This document shows, piece after piece, positions 8,565 through 18,938 of a stretch of DNA of 42,488 nucleotides. The position numbers were made by a program, and so were the translations under genes. Source of the DNA: Candidatus Nealsoniibacteriota bacterium (lineage in GTDB: Bacteria > Patescibacteriota > Minisyncoccia > Minisyncoccales > PWPS01). Every line of letters starts with the position of its first letter. Within the stretch, counting starts at the first letter, position 1. The notes below the pieces were generated by a model. That model was not told where the DNA came from, searched no databases, and was given only the letters and a program-made list of their open reading frames with translations. The stretch lies in NCBI GenBank assembly GCA_003560665.1, contig PWKK01000026.1, forward strand, positions 1 to 42,488, in the 5' to 3' direction.

Positions 8565-10161
8565 CGCGAAGAGCTTGCTTAAGGTTGCTGACATGATTTT
8601 CTTTTTTACTTTCTTTTTTCGCTTCTTCAAGAGCGTCTCTTAGAGAAACTTCTTTTTTAATTTTTCCTTTCTCTGAATCCGGTTCGCTGTGAGTCTTTTC
8701 GGTACGTTCTTTCGTGTTTTTTCGACAAGTCTTACAGTATGTCGGCCGTTTTTCATCCGGGAGAAAAGGAACCTTTGTCTTTTTCCCGCACTTAGAACAC
8801 TGTGCATCATAAAGATCTTGTACTTTTCCACCCCCGGAAGCTTCTTTTGTCCCTGCAACTTCATGAAACTCTCCAAGCCAGCGAGACAACTTTTCTTCTA
8901 CTTTCACCCTATCGGTACCGTAACGCTCTCCCGAGGCTCGGATAATCTTTTCTTTTATCTCTTTTTCCTCCTTTTCTGTCGGAGGAATTGTTTCTGCAGA
9001 AAAAGCCCTTCCGGAGATACCGTCTATCATCAACTTGGTATAAATATTGTATTTTGGAAGATTAATAATATCTTCGATGAAGATGTTGGGAACAAACTCT
9101 CTTTCGATAAGTTCCGCGTCTTCCGCCCCGAGGCGAAAAGTAACAATCGTTCCCACGTTACCAAAAATCGCATCTCTCATATGGTGGCCCACCTTGTCGT
9201 ACTCGTCAAGTTGTCCGATATACTGGTGACTTAAAGTTAAGGCCAGTCTGTACTTACGTGCCTCAGAAAGAATGTTGATAAAGGAGCGTGTGGCAAAGTT
9301 TTGAAATTCATCAATATAGAGAAAAAAGTCTTTTCTTTCTTCTTCCGGGATATCTACTCTCTCCATTGCAGCAAGCTGAAGCTTGGTTATAAGAAGTGCT
9401 CCCAAGAGGGTAGAGTTGTCCTCACCTACCTTACCTTTAGAGAGATTAACAATCAAAATCTTTCTGTTATCCATAATATCTCTCATATCAATTGTTGATT
9501 GCACTTGTCCAATAATGTTCCTAACAAGAGCTGCGGATGTGAACTGCCCTACCTTGTTTTGGATGGCGGCAACCGCTTCTGTTGCATACTGTTGGCTCCA
9601 AGAAGCAAACTCTTTTGTCCAAAAAGATTTTACAACCGGGTCGGTAATCTTCTCCACTACCTTTCTTCGAAACTCTTTGTCAGACATCATTCTGTTGATG
9701 CCGAGAAGTGTCGAGTTTGGATAATCTAAAAGGGCAAGAATTGTATTGTTAAGAATATACTCCATTCTTGGTGACCAGACATCGGGCCATATCTTTTTGA
9801 AAACTCCCATCAAGCCCGAGGCAACTAAATGCCGGTGCTCCTTGTTCACTTTTTCCATTACATTAAAACCGATAACTCTTTCCATATCTGCAGGGTTGAA
9901 GTAGACAACATCATTGATACGACTTTCGGGGATAAAGCTGAGAATGTCCTCTGCGGTTTCTCCGTGGGGGTCGATAAAGCCCACTCCGTCTCCTCTTTGG
10001 ATATCTTGTACCGCCATATTTTTGAGCATTTCTGATTTACCCATACCAGTTTTTCCGATCGCATAAAAGTGACGGCGTCGATCATCTCTTTTAATGCCAA
10101 ACTTTTTCTTTTCGTTGCGAAAGTTTGTGTATCCGAAAAATGTAATATCGTTATTGTCCAT
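8536..10161 (-). CDS. VirD4/TraG-like type IV coupling ATPase with C-terminal zinc ribbon
   Basis: Walker A AIGKTGMGKSEML; FIDPHGETAEDIL; Walker B-like DFFLYIDEFQNF; LSHQYIGQL; CSKCGKKTKVPF...YCKTC ribbon. Confidence 0.88.
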   Translation of the reverse strand: MDNNDITFFGYTNFRNEKKKFGIKRDDRRRHFYAIGKTGMGKSEMLKNMAVQDIQRGDGVGFIDPHGETAEDILSFIPESRINDVVYFNPADMERVIGFNVMEKVNKEHRHLVASGLMGVFKKIWPDVWSPRMEYILNNTILALLDYPNSTLLGINRMMSDKEFRRKVVEKITDPVVKSFWTKEFASWSQQYATEAVAAIQNKVGQFTSAALVRNIIGQVQSTIDMRDIMDNRKILIVNLSKGKVGEDNSTLLGALLITKLQLAAMERVDIPEEERKDFFLYIDEFQNFATRSFINILSEARKYRLALTLSHQYIGQLDEYDKVGHHMRDAIFGNVGTIVTFRLGAEDAELIEREFVPNIFIEDIINLPKYNIYTKLMIDGISGRAFSAETIPPTEKEEKEIKEKIIRASGERYGTDRVKVEEKLSRWLGEFHEVAGTKEASGGGKVQDLYDAQCSKCGKKTKVPFLPDEKRPTYCKTCRKNTKERTEKTHSEPDSEKGKIKKEVSLRDALEEAKKESKKENHVSNLKQALRDAFKKKKKD

Positions 10162-10173
10162 GAAATTTAACTA

Positions 10174-11523
10174 CTAATGATCTTCGCCTTCTACCGGCAG
10201 ATTATGTGGAGCTTCTTTCTTTCTTGACTCAACACGAGGTATAACAGAAGGGGGAGAAGATGCTCTTGAAGGAAAATGAAAAATACTAGCAAGTTCTTCT
10301 GCGTTTAAAACAAATGTCTCTTCCTCTTTGTCTTGAGGGAAAGAAAAAGGAACTCTTCTTAGATAACTGCGAAACATTTTCCTTTTTTTCAAATAAAGTC
10401 GCCTCTCTATGAGCCAGAACCAGTCGTACCAGTTTTGCTTTACCTTGGTGATGGTAGTGCCGAGCGGTATTATCTCTCCTTTTCCCGGATTGTTGAACTG
10501 ATTAAAATAACTCATCGGTATTTTAAATCTTGAGCTGGAAAACTTATCTTTTCTCGCGAGATAAACAAAACGGATAAAACAATCAAACAGGTGTTTTGAT
10601 CTTTTGTTTTCTATTCCGGCAACAAGATCCTTTTCTCCGGGAGTAAGCTTCATCTCCGGATAAACATCTCCTTCTTCTTTTACTTCTTTTTGCTTTGGAT
10701 AACCAAATAGTGTTGAGCTTATCTGCTCAATCAGTGACGGTTCGGGTGGTTTTTCTTTTCTTCCGGCAATTTTTTCGTACATCTTCTTTGATTTTTCCGG
10801 AAAGTCAGATATCTCTGCAGTAATCGGTTTTGCTTTTATCGTAATCCACATCTGCTCTCCTTCCCCCATCTTGGAGGCCCCCTCCATCAGAGCAGCCATG
10901 GGATCAATTCTTTTTTCCTCAATAGCTTCACGTTCTGTTTCAAAATCTCGGTATGTTTTCAAGGGATAAGCGTCCGAGCGAAGAAATGTGTAATCCGTCC
11001 CCCATATCTTCCACCTTTCATTGGGAATACTTTTTGAGACCATGTTTGTGTAATCTTCGACCTCAAAAACCTCTGCTTCCGGATACTGTGCATAAATGTG
11101 CTGCTCAAACATATCTCTTTGCTTTTCCGGAATACGAAGCAGAAAGTGAGGAACTCCGTCAATGATGGCAATTTCCATGGTGAAAGAGTAGTTGTACTGT
11201 CCTTTCCACCACTCCTCAAACCAGTTCGGTGGTCCGTATATCTGCCAGAATCCGGTAAGCACTGTTTCCATGGCACGAATCGGCTTCAATATTTCTCCGG
11301 GAATACGCACCTCTAAAAGCATTTTCTTGTTTTCCGTCTCGTCAAACAGATCATTTCTCCAAAAAAGCCACTGGTCTTTAACAATCGGCCACAAAAAAAA
11401 GGGCAGAACAATCCACCCCCAAGTCCAAACCAGTTGCCACAAAAGCTGCAAATTAGGCACCACGCTCTCGGACAACTCAATCTGGTATAAAAATATTTCG
11501 CTAAGCGACGGTATATTTGCCAT
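10174..11523 (-). CDS. Conserved membrane-anchored protein, probable partner of the adjacent ATPase
   Basis: 449-aa ORF, N-terminal TM (WTWGWIVLPFFLWPIV), large soluble region; immediately upstream of the TraG-like gene. Confidence 0.75.
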   Translation of the reverse strand: MANIPSLSEIFLYQIELSESVVPNLQLLWQLVWTWGWIVLPFFLWPIVKDQWLFWRNDLFDETENKKMLLEVRIPGEILKPIRAMETVLTGFWQIYGPPNWFEEWWKGQYNYSFTMEIAIIDGVPHFLLRIPEKQRDMFEQHIYAQYPEAEVFEVEDYTNMVSKSIPNERWKIWGTDYTFLRSDAYPLKTYRDFETEREAIEEKRIDPMAALMEGASKMGEGEQMWITIKAKPITAEISDFPEKSKKMYEKIAGRKEKPPEPSLIEQISSTLFGYPKQKEVKEEGDVYPEMKLTPGEKDLVAGIENKRSKHLFDCFIRFVYLARKDKFSSSRFKIPMSYFNQFNNPGKGEIIPLGTTITKVKQNWYDWFWLIERRLYLKKRKMFRSYLRRVPFSFPQDKEEETFVLNAEELASIFHFPSRASSPPSVIPRVESRKKEAPHNLPVEGEDH

Positions 11524-12469
11524 CAGGAGTCCTTATAAAATACTTTTTATTGCTGAGATTTTGCACTATTGTGTTTTTCTTTACTATCCTTTGTTCTTCA
11601 ACACGAACTATAATCTCATTTTTATGCAGGGCTCCTTCTTTTTTTAAAATATTAGCAATTATTTCCTTTACTTCCCCGGGAACATACCCCCACTCTTTAA
11701 GTGCATAAACCCCTCTTCCCACCAGAACAAAACGAGAATCTTTTATCAACTCGTTGTGTGTGGTTTGAGGATTCGCCCCTTCTCCTAACGCTTGAGCCAC
11801 TTCCCGAAAATGAAGCGGTTTTTTTGCCTTTTTCAAAACAAGATAGGCTTTATCTTTAATTCCTCTCGGGTTTATTTCCGGCCAGCTGGATATTCCGTAA
11901 AGACCGTCTTCATTTTGCAACACACGTTTGGATGTCTCTAAATAAGATAAAAATACCTCTTCCGGCAACCCTTCCTTTGTTTTTAAGTCTTCAAGGGGCA
12001 TCAACCTTCTTTTCTTTCTTAGTGTGTTAAAGGCTTCCTCTATCACTTTTTTTGCTTTCTCAATAATTTTTTTGTCTCTCACCCAGAAAGAATGAGTTTC
12101 CTCATTTTCGGGAACTCGCAAAAGATTATCACTAATATTTAAAAGAAAAACTACACAGTTTCGGCAGTCGTCATTATTGATTAGGGCATCAACAAGTAAG
12201 TCTTCTTTTTTTATCCCACCAAAGCGTTCCATTTCTTTTTCAAAAAAGGAGAAAACATCCTGATAGTCAGCCATTCTCTTTTTTACCTGTCTTGCTCCGT
12301 CCTTTTCAATCTGACGAATTCTTTCTCGAGTAATGCCATACTCCTCCCCGATAGACTCAAGAGTCTCTCTTTCGTTTCCAAAAAGCCCAAACCGCCTAAT
12401 AATGATTTTTTTTGTTCTCTCGGGTAGAGTCTCTAAAAGTTCTTCGCAAATTTTATTATATTTGAGCAT
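11501..12469 (-). CDS. Sigma-70 region 4-like HTH fused to HARE-HTH domain(s)
   Basis: N-terminal LPERTKKIIIRRFGLFGNERETLESIGEEYGITRERIRQIEKDG is sigma region 4; C-terminal PLHFREVAQALGE...LIKDSRFVLVGRGVYALKEWGY is HARE-HTH-like. Confidence 0.88.
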   Translation of the reverse strand: MLKYNKICEELLETLPERTKKIIIRRFGLFGNERETLESIGEEYGITRERIRQIEKDGARQVKKRMADYQDVFSFFEKEMERFGGIKKEDLLVDALINNDDCRNCVVFLLNISDNLLRVPENEETHSFWVRDKKIIEKAKKVIEEAFNTLRKKRRLMPLEDLKTKEGLPEEVFLSYLETSKRVLQNEDGLYGISSWPEINPRGIKDKAYLVLKKAKKPLHFREVAQALGEGANPQTTHNELIKDSRFVLVGRGVYALKEWGYVPGEVKEIIANILKKEGALHKNEIIVRVEEQRIVKKNTIVQNLSNKKYFIRTPDGKYTVA

Positions 12470-12560
12470 ACTTTTATCCTTATAAATTGCACCGCTATAG
12501 CCGGTGATTATTACGAAACAATACTTATTGTGGGTTGTTGACTACTTACTAATTTATACT

Positions 12561-13457
12561 TTATTTCTTCTTCTCGGTCAAGTTGTTCCAGTCCAAAACA
12601 AGACAACCTGCAAGAAAAATGGAAGAGTATGTTCCCAGCACAATACCCAATATCAGCGCCAAAACAAAATAATAAAGAGTTGCTCCTCCAAATAAAAGAA
12701 GAGAAAAAAGAACAAAAAGAGTTGTCAGTGATGTTCCCACCGATCTTCCGATGGTTTCGTTAAGACTATCGTTTATTACTTTTTCTAAAGTATCTCTTCC
12801 GCTTCTGTTTTTGCGTAAATTTTCACGAATACGATCGAAAATAACAACCGTATCATTGATCGAATAACCAAGTGTAGTGAGAAGGGCAACAGCAATCGGT
12901 ATTGTTACCTGCACGCCGTAAAAGTGTCCGAGAAGTGCAAAGATACCAACAACGATCAACACATCATGTAAAAAAGCTACACCGGTTGCAATTACTCCGT
13001 ACTTGGTAGAACTTACCGAAGAATCTTCTTCTTTAAAGCTTATCGCAATATAAACAATAACAAGCAGTGAAGCGACAGTGATTGCAATCAAAGACATCCT
13101 CTTCAACTCATCTCCCACTGCAGGACCGATAGATTCAAACTGTCTCTCTTTTGCACCATCCAACGCACCTATCAACATTTTGTAAGTCTCTTCATCAGAA
13201 GCCTCCGTTCTTATCAAAAATCCCCTTTCACCTAGTGGTTGAACACTTACCTCCCTCAATCCCAGCTCGCCTAATCGTCTCTCTACTTCTTCTATCGGGG
13301 GAACTTCGTCTTCGTACTCAACTTCTAGAACACTTCCTCCGGCAAATTCAATTCCCGGAACAATGCCAAAAAAAACAACCGCCACCAAACTGACAAAAAC
13401 CAGAAAGGAGGAGAGAGTATAATAAACTTTTTTGTACTTGGTAAATTGGAACTTCAT
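12561..13457 (-). CDS. secF: Protein translocase subunit SecF
   Basis: GIEFAGGSVLEVEYED; VAFLHDVLIVVGIFALLG; LLTTLGYSINDTVVIFDRIREN. Confidence 0.95.
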   Translation of the reverse strand: MKFQFTKYKKVYYTLSSFLVFVSLVAVVFFGIVPGIEFAGGSVLEVEYEDEVPPIEEVERRLGELGLREVSVQPLGERGFLIRTEASDEETYKMLIGALDGAKERQFESIGPAVGDELKRMSLIAITVASLLVIVYIAISFKEEDSSVSSTKYGVIATGVAFLHDVLIVVGIFALLGHFYGVQVTIPIAVALLTTLGYSINDTVVIFDRIRENLRKNRSGRDTLEKVINDSLNETIGRSVGTSLTTLFVLFSLLLFGGATLYYFVLALILGIVLGTYSSIFLAGCLVLDWNNLTEKKK

Positions 13458-13461
13458 ATTT

Positions 13462-14868
13462 TTATAACCACAAACCTTTTATTTTTGCCAACTTTCCTTC
13501 TTCAAAAAAAGATAAAAGAATACGATTTATAATCATCGCGGAAAAAAGACTCATTAAAATTCCCAAAATCAAAGTTATCGCAAACCCACGAACAAAACTG
13601 GTAGTAATAAAGAAGAGAATAATTGCTACCATCAAGGTAGTGATATTTCCGTCTCTAATCGAAGACCACGCTCTCCTATATCCTTCTTCCACACTCTTGC
13701 TGATGCTCTTTCCTTCCCTTATCTCTTCCCTCATTCGCGAAAGAATGAGAATGTTGGCGTCAATTGCCATCCCGATCGAAAGAATAAAGCCGGCAATTCC
13801 AGAAAGCGTCAACGTAACGGGAACAATTTTAAAAAGAAAAAGAACCATCAGGATGTAGGCGGAAAGAGAAATTATTGAAAAAAGTCCCGGGAGACGGTAA
13901 ACAAAAATCATAAAGACAACTACCAAAAGAAAACCGAAAATTCCGGCCCTGAGAGAAACATTTAAAGAATCTTCTCCGAGAGCGGGACCGATGCTTTGCT
14001 GAGAGACAAGCTCAATCGGAACCGGTAATGCCCCGATACGAAGATCCCGAGCTACACTGTACGCCTCTTCCACGGAAAAACCTCCTGTAATCTGTGCCTC
14101 TCCTCCAGATATCTTCTCTTGTACGGTCGCTTCCTGAAGAATCTCTCCGTCAAGAAAAGTTGCTAAGGGTCTCCCCACATTCCTTTCGGTAATATCAGCG
14201 AAAAGATCAGCTCCTTCTTCATTAAAATTAAGAATAATAACTGGGTCTTGAGTGACCGGGTGCATTGTTACCCTTGCATTTTCAAGGTGTCTGCCGGTAA
14301 GTTCCGTTTTGCTGTATGGTTCCTCAAGAACAATCTCCCAGCCCTCTACTTCTTCTTCTAGCCCCATTAAATCTTCAAATGTTACTTCTTCTACTCTTTT
14401 GTCTAAATAATCCGTTATCTCTTCCCATTTTTCTGCTTGTTTTTCTTCTACTTCAGGAGAAATTTCACGGAAATCAAGAAAAGGTGTTTCACCGATAATG
14501 CTTATCGCTTCATCTAAATCGTGATCTCCCGGAATTTCTACAACCAACCTCTCTCCCCTTACCTGTACCATTGACTCGCCGATTCCGTAAAGGTCAACTC
14601 TTCTTTCGATAAGATTCCGAAGACCCTCCATTCTTTGCGCCCTTTCCCCGGAAGAAACCTCTTCAAGATCTGCCTGATAAAGAAGATAGGCACCACCCTG
14701 AAGGTCCAGTCCAAACATAAAATCACGCTCCTTGAGAGTTGGCAAAGAAGAAGAAAAACTATCATTCACATAATCAATCCCCCGATTAAAAACAGCCGGA
14801 AAAGTAATAATGTAGCAGAAAAACAGAACCAGAAAAAGCAGTATTATTGTTGTATTTTTCGTTTTCAT
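13462..14868 (-). CDS. secD: Protein translocase subunit SecD
   Basis: FGLDLQGGAYLLYQ; LNFNEEGADLFADITERNVGRPLATFLDGE; SIGMAIDANILILSRMREE. Confidence 0.95.
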   Translation of the reverse strand: MKTKNTTIILLFLVLFFCYIITFPAVFNRGIDYVNDSFSSSLPTLKERDFMFGLDLQGGAYLLYQADLEEVSSGERAQRMEGLRNLIERRVDLYGIGESMVQVRGERLVVEIPGDHDLDEAISIIGETPFLDFREISPEVEEKQAEKWEEITDYLDKRVEEVTFEDLMGLEEEVEGWEIVLEEPYSKTELTGRHLENARVTMHPVTQDPVIILNFNEEGADLFADITERNVGRPLATFLDGEILQEATVQEKISGGEAQITGGFSVEEAYSVARDLRIGALPVPIELVSQQSIGPALGEDSLNVSLRAGIFGFLLVVVFMIFVYRLPGLFSIISLSAYILMVLFLFKIVPVTLTLSGIAGFILSIGMAIDANILILSRMREEIREGKSISKSVEEGYRRAWSSIRDGNITTLMVAIILFFITTSFVRGFAITLILGILMSLFSAMIINRILLSFFEEGKLAKIKGLWL

Positions 14869-14911
14869 AGTCGCTAATATGACACTTTTTTATATTTTTG
14901 TCAAACCGCCT

Positions 14912-17422
14912 TTATTTCCCGTGACACTTTTTATACTTTTTGCCGGACCCACAAGGACAAGGGTCGTTTCTTCCCACATTCTTTTCTTCCGCTTTTTTCT
15001 CTTGCGGTTCAACATTTCTTTTAATCATTATCCGCGGACTAATTGATTTCTTTTCCGATTTTTTAACTCGTAAAATTCTCTCCGCAATCTCAACCTCTAT
15101 ATTTACCATCAAATCTTGAAACGCCTTGTGTCCTTCTCTTTTATACTCAACAAGAGGGTCTTTTTGCCCGTAGGCTCGCAACCGCACCGCCTCTCTCAGC
15201 TCATCCATCATTGTTAGATGATCTTTCCAAAGAAAATCCAGTGTTCGTAGGATAACGAAACGCTCGATATTGCGCATTTCGCTTTCTTCCAACTCTTCTT
15301 CTTTTTGTAAATAATCCTCCTCGCTTTTCTCGTGTTTTTTTAAGATATCGAGAATATAGCTGCGTAAACTCTCCTGAGACTTCCTGTCTTCCACCTCCGC
15401 TCTTTCTAATATCTCGTTTCTTAGATTATAAAACTTTTCTCGATGCTTAAAGAGAACTTCGTCGTACTGCAAAACATGTTTTCGTGCGTCAAAGTGGTGC
15501 CCTTCAACTCTTTTTTGAGCTGACTCTATTATTCCGGAAACATACTTTACATCAATCGGTGTTTCGTCGGGAAGATTAAAGCGCTCCATCAAGCCCTGTA
15601 TTTTTTCTGCTCCGAATATTCTCATTAAACTATCTTCTAGGGAGATAAAGAACTGGCTTTCTCCCGGGTCACCTTGTCTTCCGCACCTCCCCCTCAACTG
15701 GTCATCAATCCTTCTTGCCTCGTGCCGCTCTGTTCCCAAAACAAAAAGTCCTCCCACTTCGCGAACCTTTTCTGCCTCTTTTTTGTCAGGAGGGGTTCCT
15801 CCCAAAATTATATCAACCCCTCTTCCCGCCATGTTTGTCGCCACCGTTACCGCACCTAGTCTTCCTGCCTGTGCAATTATTTCCGCTTCTTTTTCGTGGT
15901 TTTTGGCGTTGAGCACTTTGTGTGAAACTCCGGCACGTTTGAGCATCGCAGAAAGCACTTCGTTTTTTTCGATAGATACGGTTCCGATAAGTACTGGTTG
16001 CCCTTTTTCACTTTTTTCTTTTACCGATTCAACCACTGCGTTAAATTTTGCTTTTTCCGTTTTGTAGACCAAGTCGGGAAGTGATTTTCTGACAAGAGGC
16101 TTGTTGGTAGGAATCACCACTACCTCCATTCCGTAGACTGCGAAAAGCTCTTCTGAGGAAGTTAAAGCCGTTCCCGTCATTCCGGCTATTTTTTCGTACA
16201 TTCGAAAAAGATTCTGGAAAGTGACGTTTGCCATTGTGCTGGACTCCGGTTTAATCTCCACTCCTTCCTTCGCTTCGATCGCCTGATGAAGTCCTCCGGA
16301 CCATCTTCTTCCGGGCATCAGTCGCCCCGTAAAGTCGTCAACAATAACCACTTCTCCGTCTCGTACCACATAATTGATATCCTTCTCGTAGAGAGGTTTC
16401 TTCGTTTCCGGATGTTTTGCCTGTACATTAAGAGCTTGTTGCAAGTAGTGTACCGCGTTTTCACCCTTATCATCATAAATATTTTCTACTCCCAAAATCT
16501 TTTCTACTTTCTCTATTCCTTCCTCGGTCATCGTTACCGCCTTTTCTCTTTCGTGCACTTCATAATCAACTCCCGCCGTTAGCTGAGGAACAATACGCGA
16601 AGAAAACTCTTTATACATCGCTTTTTTACTCTCAAACTCTTCCCCTTCTTCGGGAACAGAAATAATAAGAGGAGTTCTCGCCTCGTCAATCAAAATAGAG
16701 TCAACTTCATCGATAATCGCATAGTGAAACCCCCGCTGAACACGGTTATCCATATTTAACGCCATATTATCACGCAAGTAGTCAAATCCGAACTGGTTGT
16801 TTGTTCCGTAAGTGATGTCCGCCGCATACGCTTCTTTTCTGCTACAGGGTCGAAGAAAGTCTTCTTCTACATAAAAAGATCCAAGTGTGTCACGAGCCTT
16901 GTCTTTTTCCTCGCTTCCCGATTTATATTCCGAATCATAGACAAAAGACTGCCTGTCATTTACGCAACCGACAGAAAGTCCCAAAAAATGATATATCTGC
17001 CCCATCCAAACCGTATCTCTTCTTGCCAGATAATCATTGACCGTAACCACATGAACTCCTTTTCCGGTAAGAGCATTGAGATAAGCAGGGAGCGTTGCAG
17101 AGAGAGTTTTCCCCTCTCCTGTTTTCATTTCCGCGGTTCTCCCAAGATGAAGAGCAACACCACCCAAAACCTGCACATCGTAGTGTCTTTGGTCCAGTGT
17201 TCTTTTTGCCGCTTCACGCACCAGAGAGTACGCCTCCGGCAAGAGCTCATCTAATGATTCTTCTTTTGCTCTTTTGCAAAGATTATCCGACTTCTCTCTT
17301 ATCTCTTCTTCAGATAATTTTTCAATTTCTTTTTCCAGCTCATTGACACTTGCAACAAACGGCTGAATTGATTTTAGATACTTCTCATTTGGATCACCAA
17401 ATATTTTTTTAAAAAAAGACAT
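14912..17422 (-). CDS. secA: Preprotein translocase subunit SecA
   Basis: MKTGEGKTLSATLPAYLNAL; DYLARRD; YGTNNQFGFDYLRDN; DEVDSILIDEARTPLIIS; TNMAGRGVDIILGG; GRCGRQGDPG; C-terminal SEC-C NDPCPCGSGKKYKKCHG. Confidence 0.98.
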   Translation of the reverse strand: MSFFKKIFGDPNEKYLKSIQPFVASVNELEKEIEKLSEEEIREKSDNLCKRAKEESLDELLPEAYSLVREAAKRTLDQRHYDVQVLGGVALHLGRTAEMKTGEGKTLSATLPAYLNALTGKGVHVVTVNDYLARRDTVWMGQIYHFLGLSVGCVNDRQSFVYDSEYKSGSEEKDKARDTLGSFYVEEDFLRPCSRKEAYAADITYGTNNQFGFDYLRDNMALNMDNRVQRGFHYAIIDEVDSILIDEARTPLIISVPEEGEEFESKKAMYKEFSSRIVPQLTAGVDYEVHEREKAVTMTEEGIEKVEKILGVENIYDDKGENAVHYLQQALNVQAKHPETKKPLYEKDINYVVRDGEVVIVDDFTGRLMPGRRWSGGLHQAIEAKEGVEIKPESSTMANVTFQNLFRMYEKIAGMTGTALTSSEELFAVYGMEVVVIPTNKPLVRKSLPDLVYKTEKAKFNAVVESVKEKSEKGQPVLIGTVSIEKNEVLSAMLKRAGVSHKVLNAKNHEKEAEIIAQAGRLGAVTVATNMAGRGVDIILGGTPPDKKEAEKVREVGGLFVLGTERHEARRIDDQLRGRCGRQGDPGESQFFISLEDSLMRIFGAEKIQGLMERFNLPDETPIDVKYVSGIIESAQKRVEGHHFDARKHVLQYDEVLFKHREKFYNLRNEILERAEVEDRKSQESLRSYILDILKKHEKSEEDYLQKEEELEESEMRNIERFVILRTLDFLWKDHLTMMDELREAVRLRAYGQKDPLVEYKREGHKAFQDLMVNIEVEIAERILRVKKSEKKSISPRIMIKRNVEPQEKKAEEKNVGRNDPCPCGSGKKYKKCHGK

Positions 17423-17456
17423 AATTAACAGTAGCTATCACTCAGCTGAGCACAGT

Positions 17457-17855
17457 TTACCAAACCCCTCTTTTTCTTTTTGCTTTCTGGCCCCCTTTTC
17501 TTTTTCGTGTTTCTTCCTTTTCTTTGTATTCTTTTACCTGTCTTTCCAACTCGTACTTCACTTCGTCCACCGATGCTTTCACCGTTTCAGCGACATCTTC
17601 CGCTTTAACCACTCTTCCCGGAAGAAGCATCTGCGCCTCCGTGCGAAATATCTTTCCCTTTTCTTCTCCGGTAACTTTTTCCACCTCCACCTCTAAAACA
17701 ACTCTTGCCACTTCTCTTCCAACTTGCTCCTTATCCTCGATTTCTTTTTTCAAAAGAGCAGGAATAAAACGACCAACGGATCCCAGTTTTTTTTCCGCAT
17801 AATCTTTTAAATGCGCTGTAAGCTCAATGTTTTTCGCTTTTATGATAACTTTCAT
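17457..17855 (-). CDS. hpf: Ribosome hibernation-promoting factor / RaiA-like
   Basis: MKVIIKAKNIELTAHLKDYAEKKLGSVGRFIPA... VARVVLEVEVEKVTGEEKGKIFRTEAQMLLPGRVVKAEDVAETVKASVDEVKYELERQVKEYKEK. Confidence 0.88.
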   Translation of the reverse strand: MKVIIKAKNIELTAHLKDYAEKKLGSVGRFIPALLKKEIEDKEQVGREVARVVLEVEVEKVTGEEKGKIFRTEAQMLLPGRVVKAEDVAETVKASVDEVKYELERQVKEYKEKEETRKRKGGQKAKRKRGVW

Positions 17856-17901
17856 CTGTTTTTTATTAGTTTAATAACTCTTTTATTTTATCAAAAAAAA
17901 C

Positions 17902-18840
17902 CTACTTTACAATCTCCACCTCTTCTTTCATATCAATACCGTATTTTTCTTTCACTCTTTTTTTCACTTCCCAAATAAGATTTTCAACTCCCTCTCCGGA
18001 AGCGTTGTTATTGTTAATAATAAAGTTTGGGTGTTTTTCCGATATTTTTGCCCCACAGTCCACTTTTCCTTTTAGTCCGCAAGATTCAATCAAGTATCGC
18101 GCAGGAATAAAACCAAGTTCTTTAAATTTTTTCATCTCTGGGAAAGAAGAAAAAAATCCTTCTTCAACTCTCGGATTTTCAAAAACACTTCCCGCAGAGG
18201 GTTCTTCGGGATGATTTTTTTTACGGTAATCAAGGTACTCGTTAAACTTTTTACTCTCTTTGTTTGCCAAAGGAAACTCCATTTCAACTCTCCAGATAAT
18301 GTAATCTCTATTTTTCTTGAAAAAACTGTTCCGGTAATTAAATTCACACTCCTCCGCTCTAAAAACTTTTTTTTTGTAAGTATTAATATTTAAAGCTTCC
18401 ACACTTTTTGTGTAATCTCCGACAAAGCTATCAAAAGCCCCTGCATTTCCTCTAACCGCCCCACCGATTGTTCCCGGAACTCCTCCCGCCCACTCAAAAC
18501 CTTCTCCGCCGGCTTCCGTTATTTGCTTTGCTACATCCGGAAGCCTTGCTCCGGAAAAAGCATCAACCTTTACTGAGTCTTTATTGGAGCTGTCAATTTT
18601 AAAGTCTGTTTTATCGATATAAATTACAAGACCTTGATATATTTTAGGGAGAACAACATTGCTTCCTCCTCCTAAAACAAAAAAGGGGATTTCTTTTCTT
18701 TTGGCAAACTCTATCGCACCCTTTAACTCTTCTTCATCTTCTATTTCAACAAAAAAACGTGGCCTGCAATCAATTTCCATTGTGTTGAGAGCTTTAAGGG
18801 AAGTCCCTTCTTTTATTTTTTGAAAAAAATCTTTACCCAT
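17902..18840 (-). CDS. murB: UDP-N-acetylmuramate dehydrogenase
   Basis: FFVLGGGSNVVLP; FEWAGGVPGTIGGAVRGNAGAF; FNYRNSFFKKNRDYIIWRVEMEF; EPSAGSVFENP; LIESCGLKGKVDCGAKISEKHPNFIINNNNASGEGVENLI. Confidence 0.95.
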   Translation of the reverse strand: MGKDFFQKIKEGTSLKALNTMEIDCRPRFFVEIEDEEELKGAIEFAKRKEIPFFVLGGGSNVVLPKIYQGLVIYIDKTDFKIDSSNKDSVKVDAFSGARLPDVAKQITEAGGEGFEWAGGVPGTIGGAVRGNAGAFDSFVGDYTKSVEALNINTYKKKVFRAEECEFNYRNSFFKKNRDYIIWRVEMEFPLANKESKKFNEYLDYRKKNHPEEPSAGSVFENPRVEEGFFSSFPEMKKFKELGFIPARYLIESCGLKGKVDCGAKISEKHPNFIINNNNASGEGVENLIWEVKKRVKEKYGIDMKEEVEIVK

Positions 18841-18884
18841 ATAATCGTTATAGGCCTATTCTCGAAAAGAGTGAATATATAAAA

Positions 18885-18932
18885 GGGCCGGAAGCGTTAA
18901 CTCCAATTCTGTGAGTACGTGCCTTCCGACCC
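18885..18932 (-). ncRNA. Candidate short hairpin RNA or murB 5' leader hairpin with terminator-like U tract
   Basis: Minus strand GGGUCGGAAG-GCA-CGU-ACUC-ACAGAAUUG-GAGU-UA-ACG-CUUCCGGCCC then UUUUAUAUAUU. The outer 10-bp stem is fully paired only on this strand (U-G wobble). Confidence 0.55.
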
Positions 18933-18938
18933 AAGTTC

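Noticed and set aside
8640-8876. 78-aa minus ORF overlapping the TraG-like gene
   Set aside because: Alternative frame within a well-supported CDS; no SD or family.
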